Shown piece after piece: positions 44,555 to 53,991 of a stretch of 64,000 nt of DNA (its first letter is position 1; each line of letters starts with the position of its first letter). The stretch comes from SCRD01 sp046705285 (GTDB taxonomy: Bacteria; Acidobacteriota; Terriglobia; UBA7540): the NCBI GenBank assembly GCA_046705285.1, contig JBJKQK010000009.1, forward strand, positions 1 to 64,000, read 5' to 3'. Made by a program: the position numbers and the translations under genes. The notes under the pieces were generated by a model that was not told where the DNA came from, ran no database searches, and saw nothing but the letters and a program-made list of their open reading frames with translations.

Positions 44555-45742
44555 ATGACAAAACCTATTCGAATCGGCATTGCCGGAGCGGGTTTCGCCG
44601 CGCGGTTTCATATGAAGGGCTACCAGAAAGTGTATGGTGTTCCTCTTGCTGTCACGGGCGTCATTTCACATCGCCCGGCCTCGCGCCAGAAGTTTGCACA
44701 GGACTATGGCGTCAAGGCTTTTGACTCTCTTCAGCAGTTGTGTGGCGCCGCCGATGTGATCGACGTTTGCACCCCAGGCTCCAGCCATGAAACCGTGGCG
44801 GTTGAAGCCCTGAAGCGGGGCAAGCACGTCATTATCGAAAAGCCCTTTACCGGTTACTATGGCCCCCCAAAGGCGAACGGGGTGGAATTTCGTGGAAACA
44901 CTTTTCCCAAGGAAATAATGCTCCGCGAGGCAATGGCGAGCTGTCACCGCATTCTGGAGGCTGCACGCAAGAGCGGCAAGATGATCGGTTACGCCGAGGA
45001 CTGGGTCTATGCTCCCTCCATCCAGAAGGAGCGGGAGATCATCGAAAAAAGCGGCGGGCAGATCCTCTGGCAGATCGGCGGCGCGTCCCACAACGGATCA
45101 CATTCTCCTTACTACGGGATGTGGAAATTTTCAGGTGGCGGCTCAATCGTGGGCAAGGCTTGCCATCCACTTTCGGCAGCGCTCTACCTGAAAATCGCCG
45201 AAGGAAGAGCGCGGAACGGCAAACCCATCCGGCCCGCCACTGTGTCCGCCCGTACGCACGAAATCACTCGCTTGAAGGACTTTCAGGACGCGGGCTTCAT
45301 TCGACGGGATTACGAAGACATTGAAGACTACAGCCAGGTACACATTACGTTCACTGACGGAACGGTAGCCGATATTTTCTCTTCAGAACTCGTTCTCGGC
45401 GGGGTCCATAACTGGCTTGAAGTTTTTGCCAACAACCATCGTACCCGCTGCAATCTGAACCCGATTGATGCCCTCGAAACCTTCAATCCCAAAGAGGATT
45501 TCTTCAAGGACGTGTACGTGACAGAGAAGATCTCAACCAAGCAGGGATGGAACCATACGGCGCCGGACGAAGACTGGCAGCACGGTTACCTGCAGGAATT
45601 CCAGGATTTTCTTGAAGCCATTCGGGATCATCGCGAGCCGTTGGCGAATGGCGCTCTGGCCTCTGACAGCATCGCGGTGCTCTATAGCGCCTATTTGTCA
45701 GCCGAGCGCCGTGGCAGCGAGGTGGAAATTTCGCTTGCCTAG
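44555..45742 (+). CDS. Gfo/Idh/MocA-family oxidoreductase
   Basis: A 395-residue NAD(P)-dependent sugar oxidoreductase. The Rossmann motif GIAGAGFAARFH lies at about residues 8-19. VIDVCTPGSSH near 69 and HVIIEKPFTGYYG near 92 contain the conserved EKP lysine. An insertion of about 25 residues follows directly after EKPFTGY, compared with typical members. The C-terminal alpha/beta domain carries GKACHPLSAALYL near 210, in the place of the usual GGxxxDxxxH. The ATG at 44555 has GGAG 6 bases upstream. It is convergent with the second family member. Substrate is unknown. Confidence 0.86.
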   Translation: MTKPIRIGIAGAGFAARFHMKGYQKVYGVPLAVTGVISHRPASRQKFAQDYGVKAFDSLQQLCGAADVIDVCTPGSSHETVAVEALKRGKHVIIEKPFTGYYGPPKANGVEFRGNTFPKEIMLREAMASCHRILEAARKSGKMIGYAEDWVYAPSIQKEREIIEKSGGQILWQIGGASHNGSHSPYYGMWKFSGGGSIVGKACHPLSAALYLKIAEGRARNGKPIRPATVSARTHEITRLKDFQDAGFIRRDYEDIEDYSQVHITFTDGTVADIFSSELVLGGVHNWLEVFANNHRTRCNLNPIDALETFNPKEDFFKDVYVTEKISTKQGWNHTAPDEDWQHGYLQEFQDFLEAIRDHREPLANGALASDSIAVLYSAYLSAERRGSEVEISLA

Positions 45743-45858
45743 CGGCAGATGTGTGCGCCGGGCTGCTGGTCGGCAGCGTTTCGAACGCTCAAAATCAGGC
45801 CGCCAGGAACCTGGCAGTTCCCGATAACGGTCATATCCCGCCCCGTGAAATTCGGCGA

Positions 45859-46893
45859 TTAATCAGGAAGAGCTTTCTCCAGGGCTTCCAGTTCCGCTGC
45901 TCCTGGTCCAAGCGGCAGCTTGATCTTGCCGCGCTGGGTGGCCGAACGGCAGATGGCCATCATGATTTCAAACCCCTTGTACGCGCTCTCGCCGTTGCAC
46001 GGGTGGACTTTGTTCGGATCGTCCATCCAGTCGGCAATCTGCTGGATGTATGGCGGCATATCGTGCGCGTAATCCATACAGCCGGGCCCCGAAATCACGC
46101 CCCCGGAATCCTTCGTAATGGCGCGCCAGCCGCCGCCCGTCAGCACTTCCGCGAAGCCTTCCGTGCCCTGGGCGCCGATTCGGCATTTTCGCCACCAGTA
46201 ATCGACTTCAGGAACGTCCGGGACGCCGTCGCCGCTTTCAACAATGCCTCGAACACCGTTGGCAAACTGGATCAGTCCCGCCACGTAGTCGGGCGAGGGG
46301 TGATTGTCTCGAAACTTTTCCTTGCCGGATGCCTGGCCAATCACCCATTCCGCCTCCACGCTATCATTGAACCAGCGAATGTAATCGATCAGATGGGTCA
46401 GCATGTGCATCATCCATCCCGTGGCCGTACCGTAAACGGTGTGAACCCGGCCGATGGCGCCGCTCGAAATGATTTCCTTTACCTTGCGGTAATGATCTCC
46501 GTAGCGGTGCTGGTGGCTGACCACAGTTTTGACGTTGGCGTCGCGGACCAGTTTCATGATCTCCAGAGCTTCGTTGGTGCTCAGTGCAATCGGCTTTTCA
46601 AAGGCGATCAGGCGTGCGCCCGACTCCACGCCCAGGCGGATCATGTCCAGCCGCAATTGCGGCAGCGTGCAAAAACAGAAGATGTCAGGTTTAAGCCCCT
46701 TCATCAGTTCAGAGGCATCGGTGTTGGTCCTGGGACTTCCGAATTTCTTCGCCGCGGCTTCCAGCCTTTCCTTGTCGATGTCGCAGAGACCAACAATCTT
46801 GAACCGTCCGTTGTTTGAGAAGGCGTCAGCATGGTGCATGCCGCGCTTTCCCAGACCGACCACCACAACGCCGTACCTCTTCTCTCCGCTCAT
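45859..46893 (-). CDS. Gfo/Idh/MocA-family oxidoreductase
   Basis: A 344-residue NAD(P)-dependent oxidoreductase. The Rossmann motif VVGLGKRGMHHADA lies at about residues 11-24. LIAFEKPIALS near 94 contains the EKP motif, and MMHMLTHLIDYIRWF near 160 replaces the GGxxxDxxxH substrate helix. GGGAGG lies 10 bases before the ATG. It follows the DegT aminotransferase gene by 127 bases on the same strand and probably shares its promoter. An oxidoreductase-aminotransferase pair of this kind can make an amino sugar from a keto-sugar nucleotide, but no sugar nucleotide dehydratase is visible here. Confidence 0.87.
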   Translation of the reverse strand: MSGEKRYGVVVVGLGKRGMHHADAFSNNGRFKIVGLCDIDKERLEAAAKKFGSPRTNTDASELMKGLKPDIFCFCTLPQLRLDMIRLGVESGARLIAFEKPIALSTNEALEIMKLVRDANVKTVVSHQHRYGDHYRKVKEIISSGAIGRVHTVYGTATGWMMHMLTHLIDYIRWFNDSVEAEWVIGQASGKEKFRDNHPSPDYVAGLIQFANGVRGIVESGDGVPDVPEVDYWWRKCRIGAQGTEGFAEVLTGGGWRAITKDSGGVISGPGCMDYAHDMPPYIQQIADWMDDPNKVHPCNGESAYKGFEIMMAICRSATQRGKIKLPLGPGAAELEALEKALPD

Positions 46894-47020
46894 TTTCGGC
46901 TAGCCTCCCTCAAAACTGTGTTTACAAACCTCCGCCTGCCAGCCTCGGAGCGCAGCTCCCCCCTGCCCTTTCGGGCCGGCGCTTCTCATGACCCTTCAGG
47001 AAATTCCGATTACAGGCCAG

Positions 47021-48166
47021 CTAGGCTCTCGCTGAACCCTTTGCGGCTTTGCGTGATTTCTCCCACTCTTTGATTCCGTCGATCACCAGCTTCGCTTCAT
47101 CCGCGGTCAACTCCGGATACATGGGCAGTGAAAGCACCCGGGCCGCTGAACGTTCGGTATGTTCAAGCGAGCCGGAAATTCGCGCGTTCTGCCCAAAGGG
47201 ATATCCTTCCTGCTGATGAATCGCGATGGGGTAGTGGGTAAGAGCCCGGATGCCCTTGGATTTCAGGTAAGCCTGCAAATCATCGCGAAGCTCGGTTTCG
47301 ACGATATAGAGGTGGAAAATGTGGCGGAAGCCCGACCGAACGGTCGGAAGCTTCAGCGAGGTGCCCGCCAATCCCGCGTCATATTCTTTTGCCCGTTGCC
47401 GCCGAAGGTCATTCCAGTTATCAAGATGTTTCAGCTTCACGCTGAGGACCGCAGCATGAATGTCATCGAGCCGGCTGTTGTATCCAAGGCTGTGGTGTGA
47501 ACGCTGGTTTGACCCGTGGTTTCGAAGCTTGCGGATTTCTTCCGCCAGTTCGGAATTGTTGGTCGTCACCGCTCCGCCATCGCCGAAGCAACCGAGATTT
47601 TTTTGAATAATGAAGCTGGTGCAAACCGCGTCACTCAGCTCACCAATCGCGAAGTCGTCACCGCGCGCACCCAGAGCCTGCGCACAATCCTCGATCACAA
47701 ACAGGTTGTGTGCTTTCGCAATCTTCGAGATTAGGCGCATCTCCGCCGGCTGCCCGTAGAGATGGACAGGAATAACGGCCTTGGTCTTCGGAGTGATCGC
47801 CGCCTCGATCAGGTTGGGATCGATGTTGCAGGTTTTGGGGTCAATGTCTACAAAGACCGGCGTCGCACCCACCAGCCACACCGCCTCCGCTGTCGCAAAA
47901 AAGGTGTTTGAAGTGGTGATGACTTCATCGCCGGGGCCGACTCCCAGCGCCCGCAGCACCAGCACCAGTGCGTCCGTGCCGGAGTTGAGGCCAACGGCCT
48001 CCTTCATGTTGCAGTACTTCGCAAGGTCGCCCTCAAACTGCTTGAGTTTGGGGCCCAGAACATAGCTGCCGCTCTCTAGAACTTCGTGAATCGCGGCATC
48101 GATTTCATTTTTAAGGTTGTGGTATTGACGGACATGGCCGTAGAAATCTACTTGAAAAGTTGACAC
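47021..48166 (-). CDS. DegT/DnrJ/EryC1-family aminotransferase
   Basis: A 381-residue PLP-dependent sugar aminotransferase that usually converts a 3- or 4-keto nucleotide sugar to the amino sugar. NSGTDALVLVLRALGVGPGD near residue 62 is the cofactor-phosphate region. EDCAQALGA near 163 holds the Asp that contacts PLP, and the Schiff-base lysine is predicted at residue 189 in QKNLGCFGDGG. RLDDIHAAVL and the C-terminal strands complete the fold. The GTG at 48166 has GGAGG 6 bases upstream; the TTG two codons earlier abuts that box. An extended -10 promoter lies about 105 bases upstream. Confidence 0.9.
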   Translation of the reverse strand: MSTFQVDFYGHVRQYHNLKNEIDAAIHEVLESGSYVLGPKLKQFEGDLAKYCNMKEAVGLNSGTDALVLVLRALGVGPGDEVITTSNTFFATAEAVWLVGATPVFVDIDPKTCNIDPNLIEAAITPKTKAVIPVHLYGQPAEMRLISKIAKAHNLFVIEDCAQALGARGDDFAIGELSDAVCTSFIIQKNLGCFGDGGAVTTNNSELAEEIRKLRNHGSNQRSHHSLGYNSRLDDIHAAVLSVKLKHLDNWNDLRRQRAKEYDAGLAGTSLKLPTVRSGFRHIFHLYIVETELRDDLQAYLKSKGIRALTHYPIAIHQQEGYPFGQNARISGSLEHTERSAARVLSLPMYPELTADEAKLVIDGIKEWEKSRKAAKGSARA

Positions 48167-48270
48167 GCTCAACCTCCATTCGGTTGTTCCCTTGACTTTT
48201 CAGGACGTTAGCTTTCCCGCTTGGGCAGAATGGGCGCCTGCCCCAGCCTCCTCCGTGCAACGGAAAGTCA

Positions 48271-48279
48271 ATTATAACA
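48271..48279 (-). promoter_or_regulatory. Extended -10 promoter for the aminotransferase gene
   Basis: TGTTATAAT on the minus strand is a perfect TATAAT with an upstream TG. No good -35 is present at 17 bases (GAAGCA). It would give a leader of about 98 bases. Confidence 0.45.
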
Positions 48280-48574
48280 CCTTCGTCCGCACGTGCTTCC
48301 CGGCTGAAATGAAAAGCTGATACGCAGCTTCGGTGAGGTCGAACCGCTTTGCCAGCTGAAATCCCTGCCTCCAGTTCAAAAACGTCGTAATATAGGAACA
48401 GTGGTCACAGACAGTTCGACCCATTCCGGACAGGAAGGCTGGATTAATTCCTGAAACTACAATCCAACCTGTGAGAGAATGGTAACGGCGTGAATCAACT
48501 GTCAAGGCTTAGTCTCAATCCAAGGAGGCGGTATCTCGGCATGCCGCAGTCTGGCTGCACCGGCACTGAATTAT

Positions 48575-48593
48575 GGGGGATAGCAATTCCCCC
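48575..48593 (+). promoter_or_regulatory. Leader hairpin upstream of the RRM protein gene
   Basis: GGGGGA and TCCCCC pair over 6 bases around a 7-base loop, 58 bases before the ATG at 48651. A short palindromic CAACCTTAGGTTG follows at about 48608-48620. This lies within the 484-base gap 48167-48650, which otherwise shows only the minus-strand promoter at 48271 and a doubtful 77-codon frame. Confidence 0.4.
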
Positions 48594-48650
48594 TGATCTC
48601 GGTAACTCAACCTTAGGTTGGACGACATATCTAAACTATGAGGAAAATCG

Positions 48651-49013
48651 ATGAAGAACCTTTTTGTGGGTAACCTTCCCTTTACTGCTACCGAAGACGA
48701 GCTCCGGGACCTGTTTAGTGCATTCGGTGAAGTTTCGCAAGTCCGGATCATGACAGACCGCGACACGGGCAAGCCGCGGGGCTTCGCTTTCGTCGAAATG
48801 ACCGATGACGAAGCGGCCGTGAAAGCCGTAACGGATCTCAACGGCAAGGAACTTGGCGGGCGCGCCCTCACCATCAATGAGGCCCGTCCCAAACCGGAGC
48901 GGCGCGGCGGCTTTCGCCCTGGCGGCGAAGGCGGCGGTGGCTTCGGTGGCAAGAAGCGCGGCGGCCGGGGCGGTCCCCGCGGACCGCACTCGCAGCGCGA
49001 ACCACGCTGGTAA
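48651..49013 (+). CDS. RRM-domain RNA-binding protein with RGG-like tail
   Basis: A 120-residue single-RRM protein like the bacterial and cyanobacterial cold-inducible RNA-binding proteins. RNP2 (LFVGNLP) lies at residues 4-10 and RNP1 (GFAFVEM) at about 44-50. Both carry the aromatic residues that stack on RNA bases. Residues 83-120 form a glycine- and arginine-rich tail (GGFRPGGEGGGGFGG, GGRGGPRGP). It probably binds RNA and may act as a chaperone. Hairpins in its own leader suggest possible autoregulation. It is followed by a 250-base gap before the convergent MFS gene. Confidence 0.93.
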   Translation: MKNLFVGNLPFTATEDELRDLFSAFGEVSQVRIMTDRDTGKPRGFAFVEMTDDEAAVKAVTDLNGKELGGRALTINEARPKPERRGGFRPGGEGGGGFGGKKRGGRGGPRGPHSQREPRW

Positions 49014-49264
49014 GGCAAGTTTCTCCGCCGTCCGCAACGCATAGCTGATCGGTGAGTGAAGTCTGCTCGCGGGGAGAAATGTGTCCACTGAGGTTGAGCC
49101 GCATCGCAGCCGGCACCGCGGGCACGATACCCGTGAAGCCGGCTGCATCCAGCCCTCGCACCCCTCACGCTGCGCGGCCAGTACTTCTGCCTTCACACCC
49201 ATTGGCAGTCCGGGCGCATCACCCTTCGTGGCCTGTCATCGGGCGGAGAAATGGTATCCGCTGC

Positions 49265-50629
49265 TCACCTGACAGGCGCCGTCTTGTGTCCGGCCCACGA
49301 AGCCTCAATCTCTTCGAGGGTTCGTCCCTTGGTTTCCGGAACCAGGAAATACGAGAAGAAGAAAGCGGCAACGCACATCGCGCCGTAGATCCAGAAGGAG
49401 AACTTTGTTCCCACTGCCCCAACCAGGCTGAGAAAGGTGACGCTCACGAGCAGGTCGAAGATCCAGATGGTCACCGAGGCAACTGACATCGCTTGCCCAC
49501 GAATGGTGGTGGGGTAGATCTCCGAAATCAGCAGCCAGAATACCGGGCCCAACCCGATGGCAAAGCAAGCGAGGTAGGCAAGGACATCCGCCATAATCCA
49601 GATCCGGGACACGTGAGGAGCGCCAAACTGGTAGCCCAGATGGGCCAGGCTGATGGCCATGCCCGCAATCCCGATCAGCAGCAGCGGCCTTCGTCCCACC
49701 CGGTCCAGCAGGAAAAGCGAGATCACCGTCATCACCAGGTTGTCAGCTCCCACAAGCACCGTGGCCAGAATGGCGCTGGCAGCGGTCTTGAATCCCGCCA
49801 TCTGCAGGATGGTCGGCGTGTAGTAGATGATCGTGTTCACTCCCGTGATCTGCTGGAAGATGGCAAGGCCAACGCCAATCAGCAGTGCCATCCGGAAGCG
49901 CTTCCCGAAAAGGTCCCGGAAGTGGAGCCGGTCGGCCTGTGTGACGTCGCGCAACTCTCCCAGGTGCCGGCGCGCATCGTCAGTGTTTTCCACCCGGTCA
50001 AGAACCTTGAACGCGTCATCTTCCCTGTCCTGAGTCACCAGCCAGCGCGGGCTTTCCGGGAGAAAAATGAAAGCCACCAGCAGGATGATCGATGGGACCA
50101 CGGCGCTGATGAACATGCCTCGCCAGTTCGAGGACCCCGCAAACAGGTAATCGACGTAATAGGCGACGACAATTCCAGTGACAATCGCGAGCTGGTTCAG
50201 AGTGACCAGCGCACCGCGGATTTTGGGCGGAGAGAGCTCTGCAATGTACAGGGGCGTCAGCATCGATGTCACGCCCACGGCGATGCCGACGACGAACCGC
50301 GCAGCCAGGAACAACGGCAGGCCGTTGGCCATTCCGGTGACCACGGCGAAAATGCCAAACATGATGGCGTTGAAAATCAAGACCGGCTTGCGCCCAAAGC
50401 GGTCTCCGAAGTAGCCGGCGAAGGCCGCGCCGATCACCGCTCCTGCCAACACGGCGCTGACCGCGATTTCTGTCTGTACCGAAGTCAGATTGAACTGATT
50501 GCGGACAAAAAGGATCGCCCCGGATATCACGCTGGTGTCATACCCAAAAAGCAGTCCTCCCAACCCCGCAGCCACCGCAATCATCAACGCATAACCACGT
50601 TTTCCTAATCCAAACGGATTTTGTCCCAT
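49265..50629 (-). CDS. MFS sugar:proton symporter (SP family)
   Basis: A 454-residue major-facilitator sugar porter with 12 membrane segments. Family signatures are GGLLFGYDTSVISG near residue 22, GDRFGRKPVL near 74, PLYIAELSPPKIRG near 126, LPESPRWLV near 203 before the central loop, QQITGVNTIIYYTP near 272 and LVPETKGRTLEEIE at the C-terminus. It imports a monosaccharide such as xylose, glucose or galactose. The ATG at 50629 fits the family N-terminus but has only a weak ribosome site; the frame is open 38 codons further up. It is divergent from the GH39 gene, so xylose is an attractive but unproven substrate. Confidence 0.93.
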   Translation of the reverse strand: MGQNPFGLGKRGYALMIAVAAGLGGLLFGYDTSVISGAILFVRNQFNLTSVQTEIAVSAVLAGAVIGAAFAGYFGDRFGRKPVLIFNAIMFGIFAVVTGMANGLPLFLAARFVVGIAVGVTSMLTPLYIAELSPPKIRGALVTLNQLAIVTGIVVAYYVDYLFAGSSNWRGMFISAVVPSIILLVAFIFLPESPRWLVTQDREDDAFKVLDRVENTDDARRHLGELRDVTQADRLHFRDLFGKRFRMALLIGVGLAIFQQITGVNTIIYYTPTILQMAGFKTAASAILATVLVGADNLVMTVISLFLLDRVGRRPLLLIGIAGMAISLAHLGYQFGAPHVSRIWIMADVLAYLACFAIGLGPVFWLLISEIYPTTIRGQAMSVASVTIWIFDLLVSVTFLSLVGAVGTKFSFWIYGAMCVAAFFFSYFLVPETKGRTLEEIEASWAGHKTAPVR

Positions 50630-50832
50630 AATGTGCCGTCCATGTCCTGAGATAACGATCGAGGTCCCATAGCGTTGCCGCCGCTCGCCATACCGGCCCA
50701 TTTGCGGTATATTGCTACCGGCCCTTTTGCAAATGCCACCCAAACGAGATCAAACCCGTTGATACTACCATTGATTTGCCACAATAATCATGCGTCAAAT
50801 CATCACTCACCTTTCCGAGGGGAGCAGGCTCT

Positions 50833-52377
50833 ATGAGAACTTTCCGGACTCAAACATTATTGGCCGTCAGTTTCGCTGTGCTTGCGCTTGTTTACATCTG
50901 GCGGCCGGGCGTCTTGTGTGCCCAGGCAAGTTCGGCCTCGCACACTGAAACAATCACCATCAACACCCAGGCGCCATCTCATCCCTTCCCTCACTATTGG
51001 GAAAGAATGTTTGGGTCGGGGCATGCCATCCTTGCGCTACGCCAGAGTTACCGGCGCGACCTGAAAGCGGTGAAGCGCGTTACCGAGTTCCAGTACGTCC
51101 GCTTCCACGGAATCTTTGACCGTGGCGTGGGTCTATATCATGAAAACAAGCAGGGCCAGCCTGAATACAACTTCACCAACGTCGACCAGATCTGCGACGG
51201 CCTGCTGGCCAACGGCATTCGTCCTTACGTTGAACTCAGCTTCATGCCACGGGACCTGGCGTCGACTCCCGTGCAGCAAGGCTTTTTTTACCGCCCCTAC
51301 ATCTCGCCTCCCAAGAACTGGAACCGCTGGGGCGACCTCATCCGCACCTTCGCGCAGCATCTGGTTAACCGCTACGGCATCGACGAGGTGTCCAAATGGT
51401 ATTTCGAAGTCTGGAATGAGCCGAACATCGGCTTCTGGGCCGGCCAACCCAAACAGTCGACGTACTTTCACCTCTACGATGTCGCCGCTCGCGCCCTGAA
51501 GAGCGTCAGCCCGCGCCTTCGCGTCGGCGGCCCGGCCACCGCGCAGGCAGCATGGGTCAGCGCCTTCATCGACCACTGCGCCAAAGACAACGTTCCCGTC
51601 GATTTCGTCTCAACTCACGTCTATGGCGACGACTCTTCGGAAAATGTCTTTGGCACCCACCAGGAAATCGCCCGGCGAAATATGGTGGTCCTGGCGGTCA
51701 GGAAAGTTCACAATGAGGTCAAAGATTCACCCATGCCGAATCTTCCCATCATCTTCAGCGAATACAACGCCACTTACAGGAACCTCCGGGAGATCACCGA
51801 TTCATCGTTCATGGGGCCCTGGCTGGCGGAAACCATCGGCCGATGCGATGGTCTGGTCCATCTGCTCTCTTACTGGGATTTCTCCGACGTTTTTGAGGAG
51901 CAAGGTGTGGCGAAGACGCCTTTTTATGGCGGATACGGTCTGGTGGCGACCGGCCACATCCACAAAGCTGCTTACAACGACTTCGCTCTCCTGCACCGTC
52001 TGGGCACAGAACGGCTTGCAGAAAATCCTGGCCCGGTCATCGTCACTCGACATGCTGACGGAACGCTGGCCATCGCGCTGTGGAATTATGCCCCGCCCGG
52101 CGACGGCGGAAGCGCCCGAACCTACAAGCTTTCATTCGAAGGTCTCAGCGGCGCGCATCGAGCCATCATCTGGACCGTTGACAAGCATCACGGCTCGCCG
52201 CTCGCCACGTGGGAGGCGATGGGCAAGCCGGCTTTCCCCTCCCGCTTCCAGCAGCAAATCCTTCGCCAGGCAGCTCAACTTCCGTCGCCCGCGATTGAAC
52301 CCGTCCCGGCAAACAATCCGGCGCTCACCCTCACGCTCCAACCCCACGCGCTGTCACTGATCGAAATCACGAAGTAA
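50833..52377 (+). CDS. GH39 beta-xylosidase-like secreted hydrolase
   Basis: A 514-residue exported GH39 enzyme, a family of beta-xylosidases and alpha-L-iduronidases. A signal peptide covers residues 1-30. The barrel carries the acid/base Glu196 in EVWNEPN and the nucleophile Glu310 in FSEYNATY. A C-terminal beta domain follows (LAIALWNYAPPG). The ATG at 50833 is preceded by GAGGGGAG about 8 bases upstream. It is divergent from an MFS sugar porter, which suggests release and uptake of a pentose. Family call is strong and substrate is inferred. Confidence 0.92.
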   Translation: MRTFRTQTLLAVSFAVLALVYIWRPGVLCAQASSASHTETITINTQAPSHPFPHYWERMFGSGHAILALRQSYRRDLKAVKRVTEFQYVRFHGIFDRGVGLYHENKQGQPEYNFTNVDQICDGLLANGIRPYVELSFMPRDLASTPVQQGFFYRPYISPPKNWNRWGDLIRTFAQHLVNRYGIDEVSKWYFEVWNEPNIGFWAGQPKQSTYFHLYDVAARALKSVSPRLRVGGPATAQAAWVSAFIDHCAKDNVPVDFVSTHVYGDDSSENVFGTHQEIARRNMVVLAVRKVHNEVKDSPMPNLPIIFSEYNATYRNLREITDSSFMGPWLAETIGRCDGLVHLLSYWDFSDVFEEQGVAKTPFYGGYGLVATGHIHKAAYNDFALLHRLGTERLAENPGPVIVTRHADGTLAIALWNYAPPGDGGSARTYKLSFEGLSGAHRAIIWTVDKHHGSPLATWEAMGKPAFPSRFQQQILRQAAQLPSPAIEPVPANNPALTLTLQPHALSLIEITK

Positions 52378-52457
52378 CAATGGAGAGTTGGAGCACCATA
52401 AGCGTTAACCTGATGGATACCGTATTGATATCGGATGCGGGACGGAGAACTTTGTCA

Positions 52458-52502
52458 GGCCCGGAGGGCCGATCGATTTTAGCCCCTGGCGCAAGCCAGG
52501 GG
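52458..52502. repeat. Tandem palindromes, REP-like
   Basis: Two adjacent hairpins: GGCCC-GGA-GGGCC (52458-52470), and CCCCTGGC-GCAA-GCCAGGGG (52483-52502), which has a perfect 8-base-pair stem and a GNRA tetraloop. The form resembles REP elements mobilised by RAYT transposases. They lie in the 342-base gap 52378-52719 downstream of GH39; I see nothing else there. Confidence 0.55.
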
Positions 52503-52719
52503 ACAACAAGCCACCAAAGACGGTCCTGGTCCGGGGAGTATGCGTGAGAACAAGCTTGGAGCGCCGCTATGAGGCGCAGGTGGATTGAGGGGTAGCGGAG
52601 CTGGCAGTGCTTCAGACCGCCGTTTCAGCCGTCGGCGGCATCTGTTTTGTCCGACAAAATAACCGAGGGCCTAGAACCCGGAGACCCGCGCACCATCGGG
52701 CGGCAGGAGTCGTCAAACT

Positions 52720-53991
52720 CTACACCCACTCTCCCTGGCGCATGACAGGGTCGACTTTGCCGCCCTGGGCGAGGCCGTCCACGTCAATCTTATTTGAGCC
52801 GATCATCCAGTCCACGTGGATCAGGCTGTCGTTCGCTCCGCGCGCCGCCAGTTCTTCCTTGCTAAGCTTCTCACCGTCCTTCAGGCAATTGCTGTAGGCC
52901 TGCCCCAGTGCGATGTGGCAGGCGGCGTTCTCATCGAACAGGGTATTGTTGAAGAGCAATCCGCTCGAGGCGATGGGCGAAGAATGCGGTACCAATGACA
53001 CCTCGCCAAGGCGCGCCGCTCCCTCGTCAGTCTCAATCATTCGCTGCAGCACCTGCTCTCCGCGTGCGGCATGCGCCTCGACGACCCGTCCTTCATGGAA
53101 GCGCACCGAGATCCCTTCGATCATCGTTCCCTGGTGGGAAAGCGGCTTGGTGCTGGTCACCGTTCCTTCCGTGCGATCCTTGTGCGGCGTGGTAAAAACT
53201 TCTTCGGTGGGCATGTTGGGAATGCAGTACCGTCCATTGCCCGCCACCGTGCCTCCGCCCAGCCAGAGGTGGTCGTCGGCAAGACCTACCGTCAGGTCCG
53301 TGCCGGGCCCCTTGAAGTGAAGAGCTGAATAGCGGCTCTGGTTCAGCCGGCCAGCCCAGGCGTGCAGTTTTGCGTCGTGCTCCTTCCACGCCGCCACCGG
53401 GTCCGGCTGGTCCGCGCGTGAGGCGGCAAAGATGGCGTCCCACAACCGCCGCATGGCTTCCTCTTGGGGCAGGTCCGGAAACACCGCCGCCGCCCACGCC
53501 GGCGTGGCGCAGGCCACAATCGTCCAGTTGATCTCGTGCCGAGTAATCAGTTCCAGAGCCGGTCGGTAAGCCTTTGACGCCGCGCGATTCGCCCGCCCCA
53601 CCTTTTCCGGATCTTCGCCGGAAAGCAGCGCGGGATTGCCGCCGGCAATCGCGAGGCGCGCCGAACCGGTGCGGAACGCCTGGGCCATGCCTTCATAGAG
53701 CCACGAGGCCGACGCGTCAAAGCTCGCATCCGGGCCGTAGCGATAGCGCAGCAGCGTCGATTCCTCGTCGCCATAGAGCGTGGTCACCAGCGTGGCCCCG
53801 GCTTTGTAAGCATGTTCCGTGATGCGCCGGGCCAGCGGTGTCGCGTCCAGCGTGGCGGTCATCACCAGTTGTTGTCCGGGCGCAAGCCCCAGTCCAACAT
53901 GGACCGCGACTTGGGCCAGGCGATCGAGTTTCTGTTCAAATTCAGGTGTGCGGGCAAACTGCCCTTCGGCAAATGCAGTGGTTGATGTCAT
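52720..53991 (-). CDS. M29-family aminopeptidase (AmpS/thermophilic aminopeptidase type)
   Basis: A 423-residue metallo-aminopeptidase of family M29 that removes N-terminal residues from peptides in the cytosol, using two metal ions. The metal-binding residues appear in the C-terminal half: Glu in MIEGISVRF, Glu in LGEVSLVPHSSPI, His in ENAACHIALGQAY and Asp in IHVDWMIGS. The N-terminal half forms the dimer cap. The ATG at 53991 matches the family N-terminus (RTPEFEQKLDRLAQVAV). The frame continues 32 codons upstream without similarity. It is transcribed alone and divergent from the unknown secreted protein. Confidence 0.92.
   Translation of the reverse strand: MTSTTAFAEGQFARTPEFEQKLDRLAQVAVHVGLGLAPGQQLVMTATLDATPLARRITEHAYKAGATLVTTLYGDEESTLLRYRYGPDASFDASASWLYEGMAQAFRTGSARLAIAGGNPALLSGEDPEKVGRANRAASKAYRPALELITRHEINWTIVACATPAWAAAVFPDLPQEEAMRRLWDAIFAASRADQPDPVAAWKEHDAKLHAWAGRLNQSRYSALHFKGPGTDLTVGLADDHLWLGGGTVAGNGRYCIPNMPTEEVFTTPHKDRTEGTVTSTKPLSHQGTMIEGISVRFHEGRVVEAHAARGEQVLQRMIETDEGAARLGEVSLVPHSSPIASSGLLFNNTLFDENAACHIALGQAYSNCLKDGEKLSKEELAARGANDSLIHVDWMIGSNKIDVDGLAQGGKVDPVMRQGEWV

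Noticed and set aside
48272..48505. 77-codon minus-strand frame with a CDHC motif
   Set aside because: It ends within the extended -10 promoter of the aminotransferase gene, lacks a clear ribosome site, and has no supporting family features.
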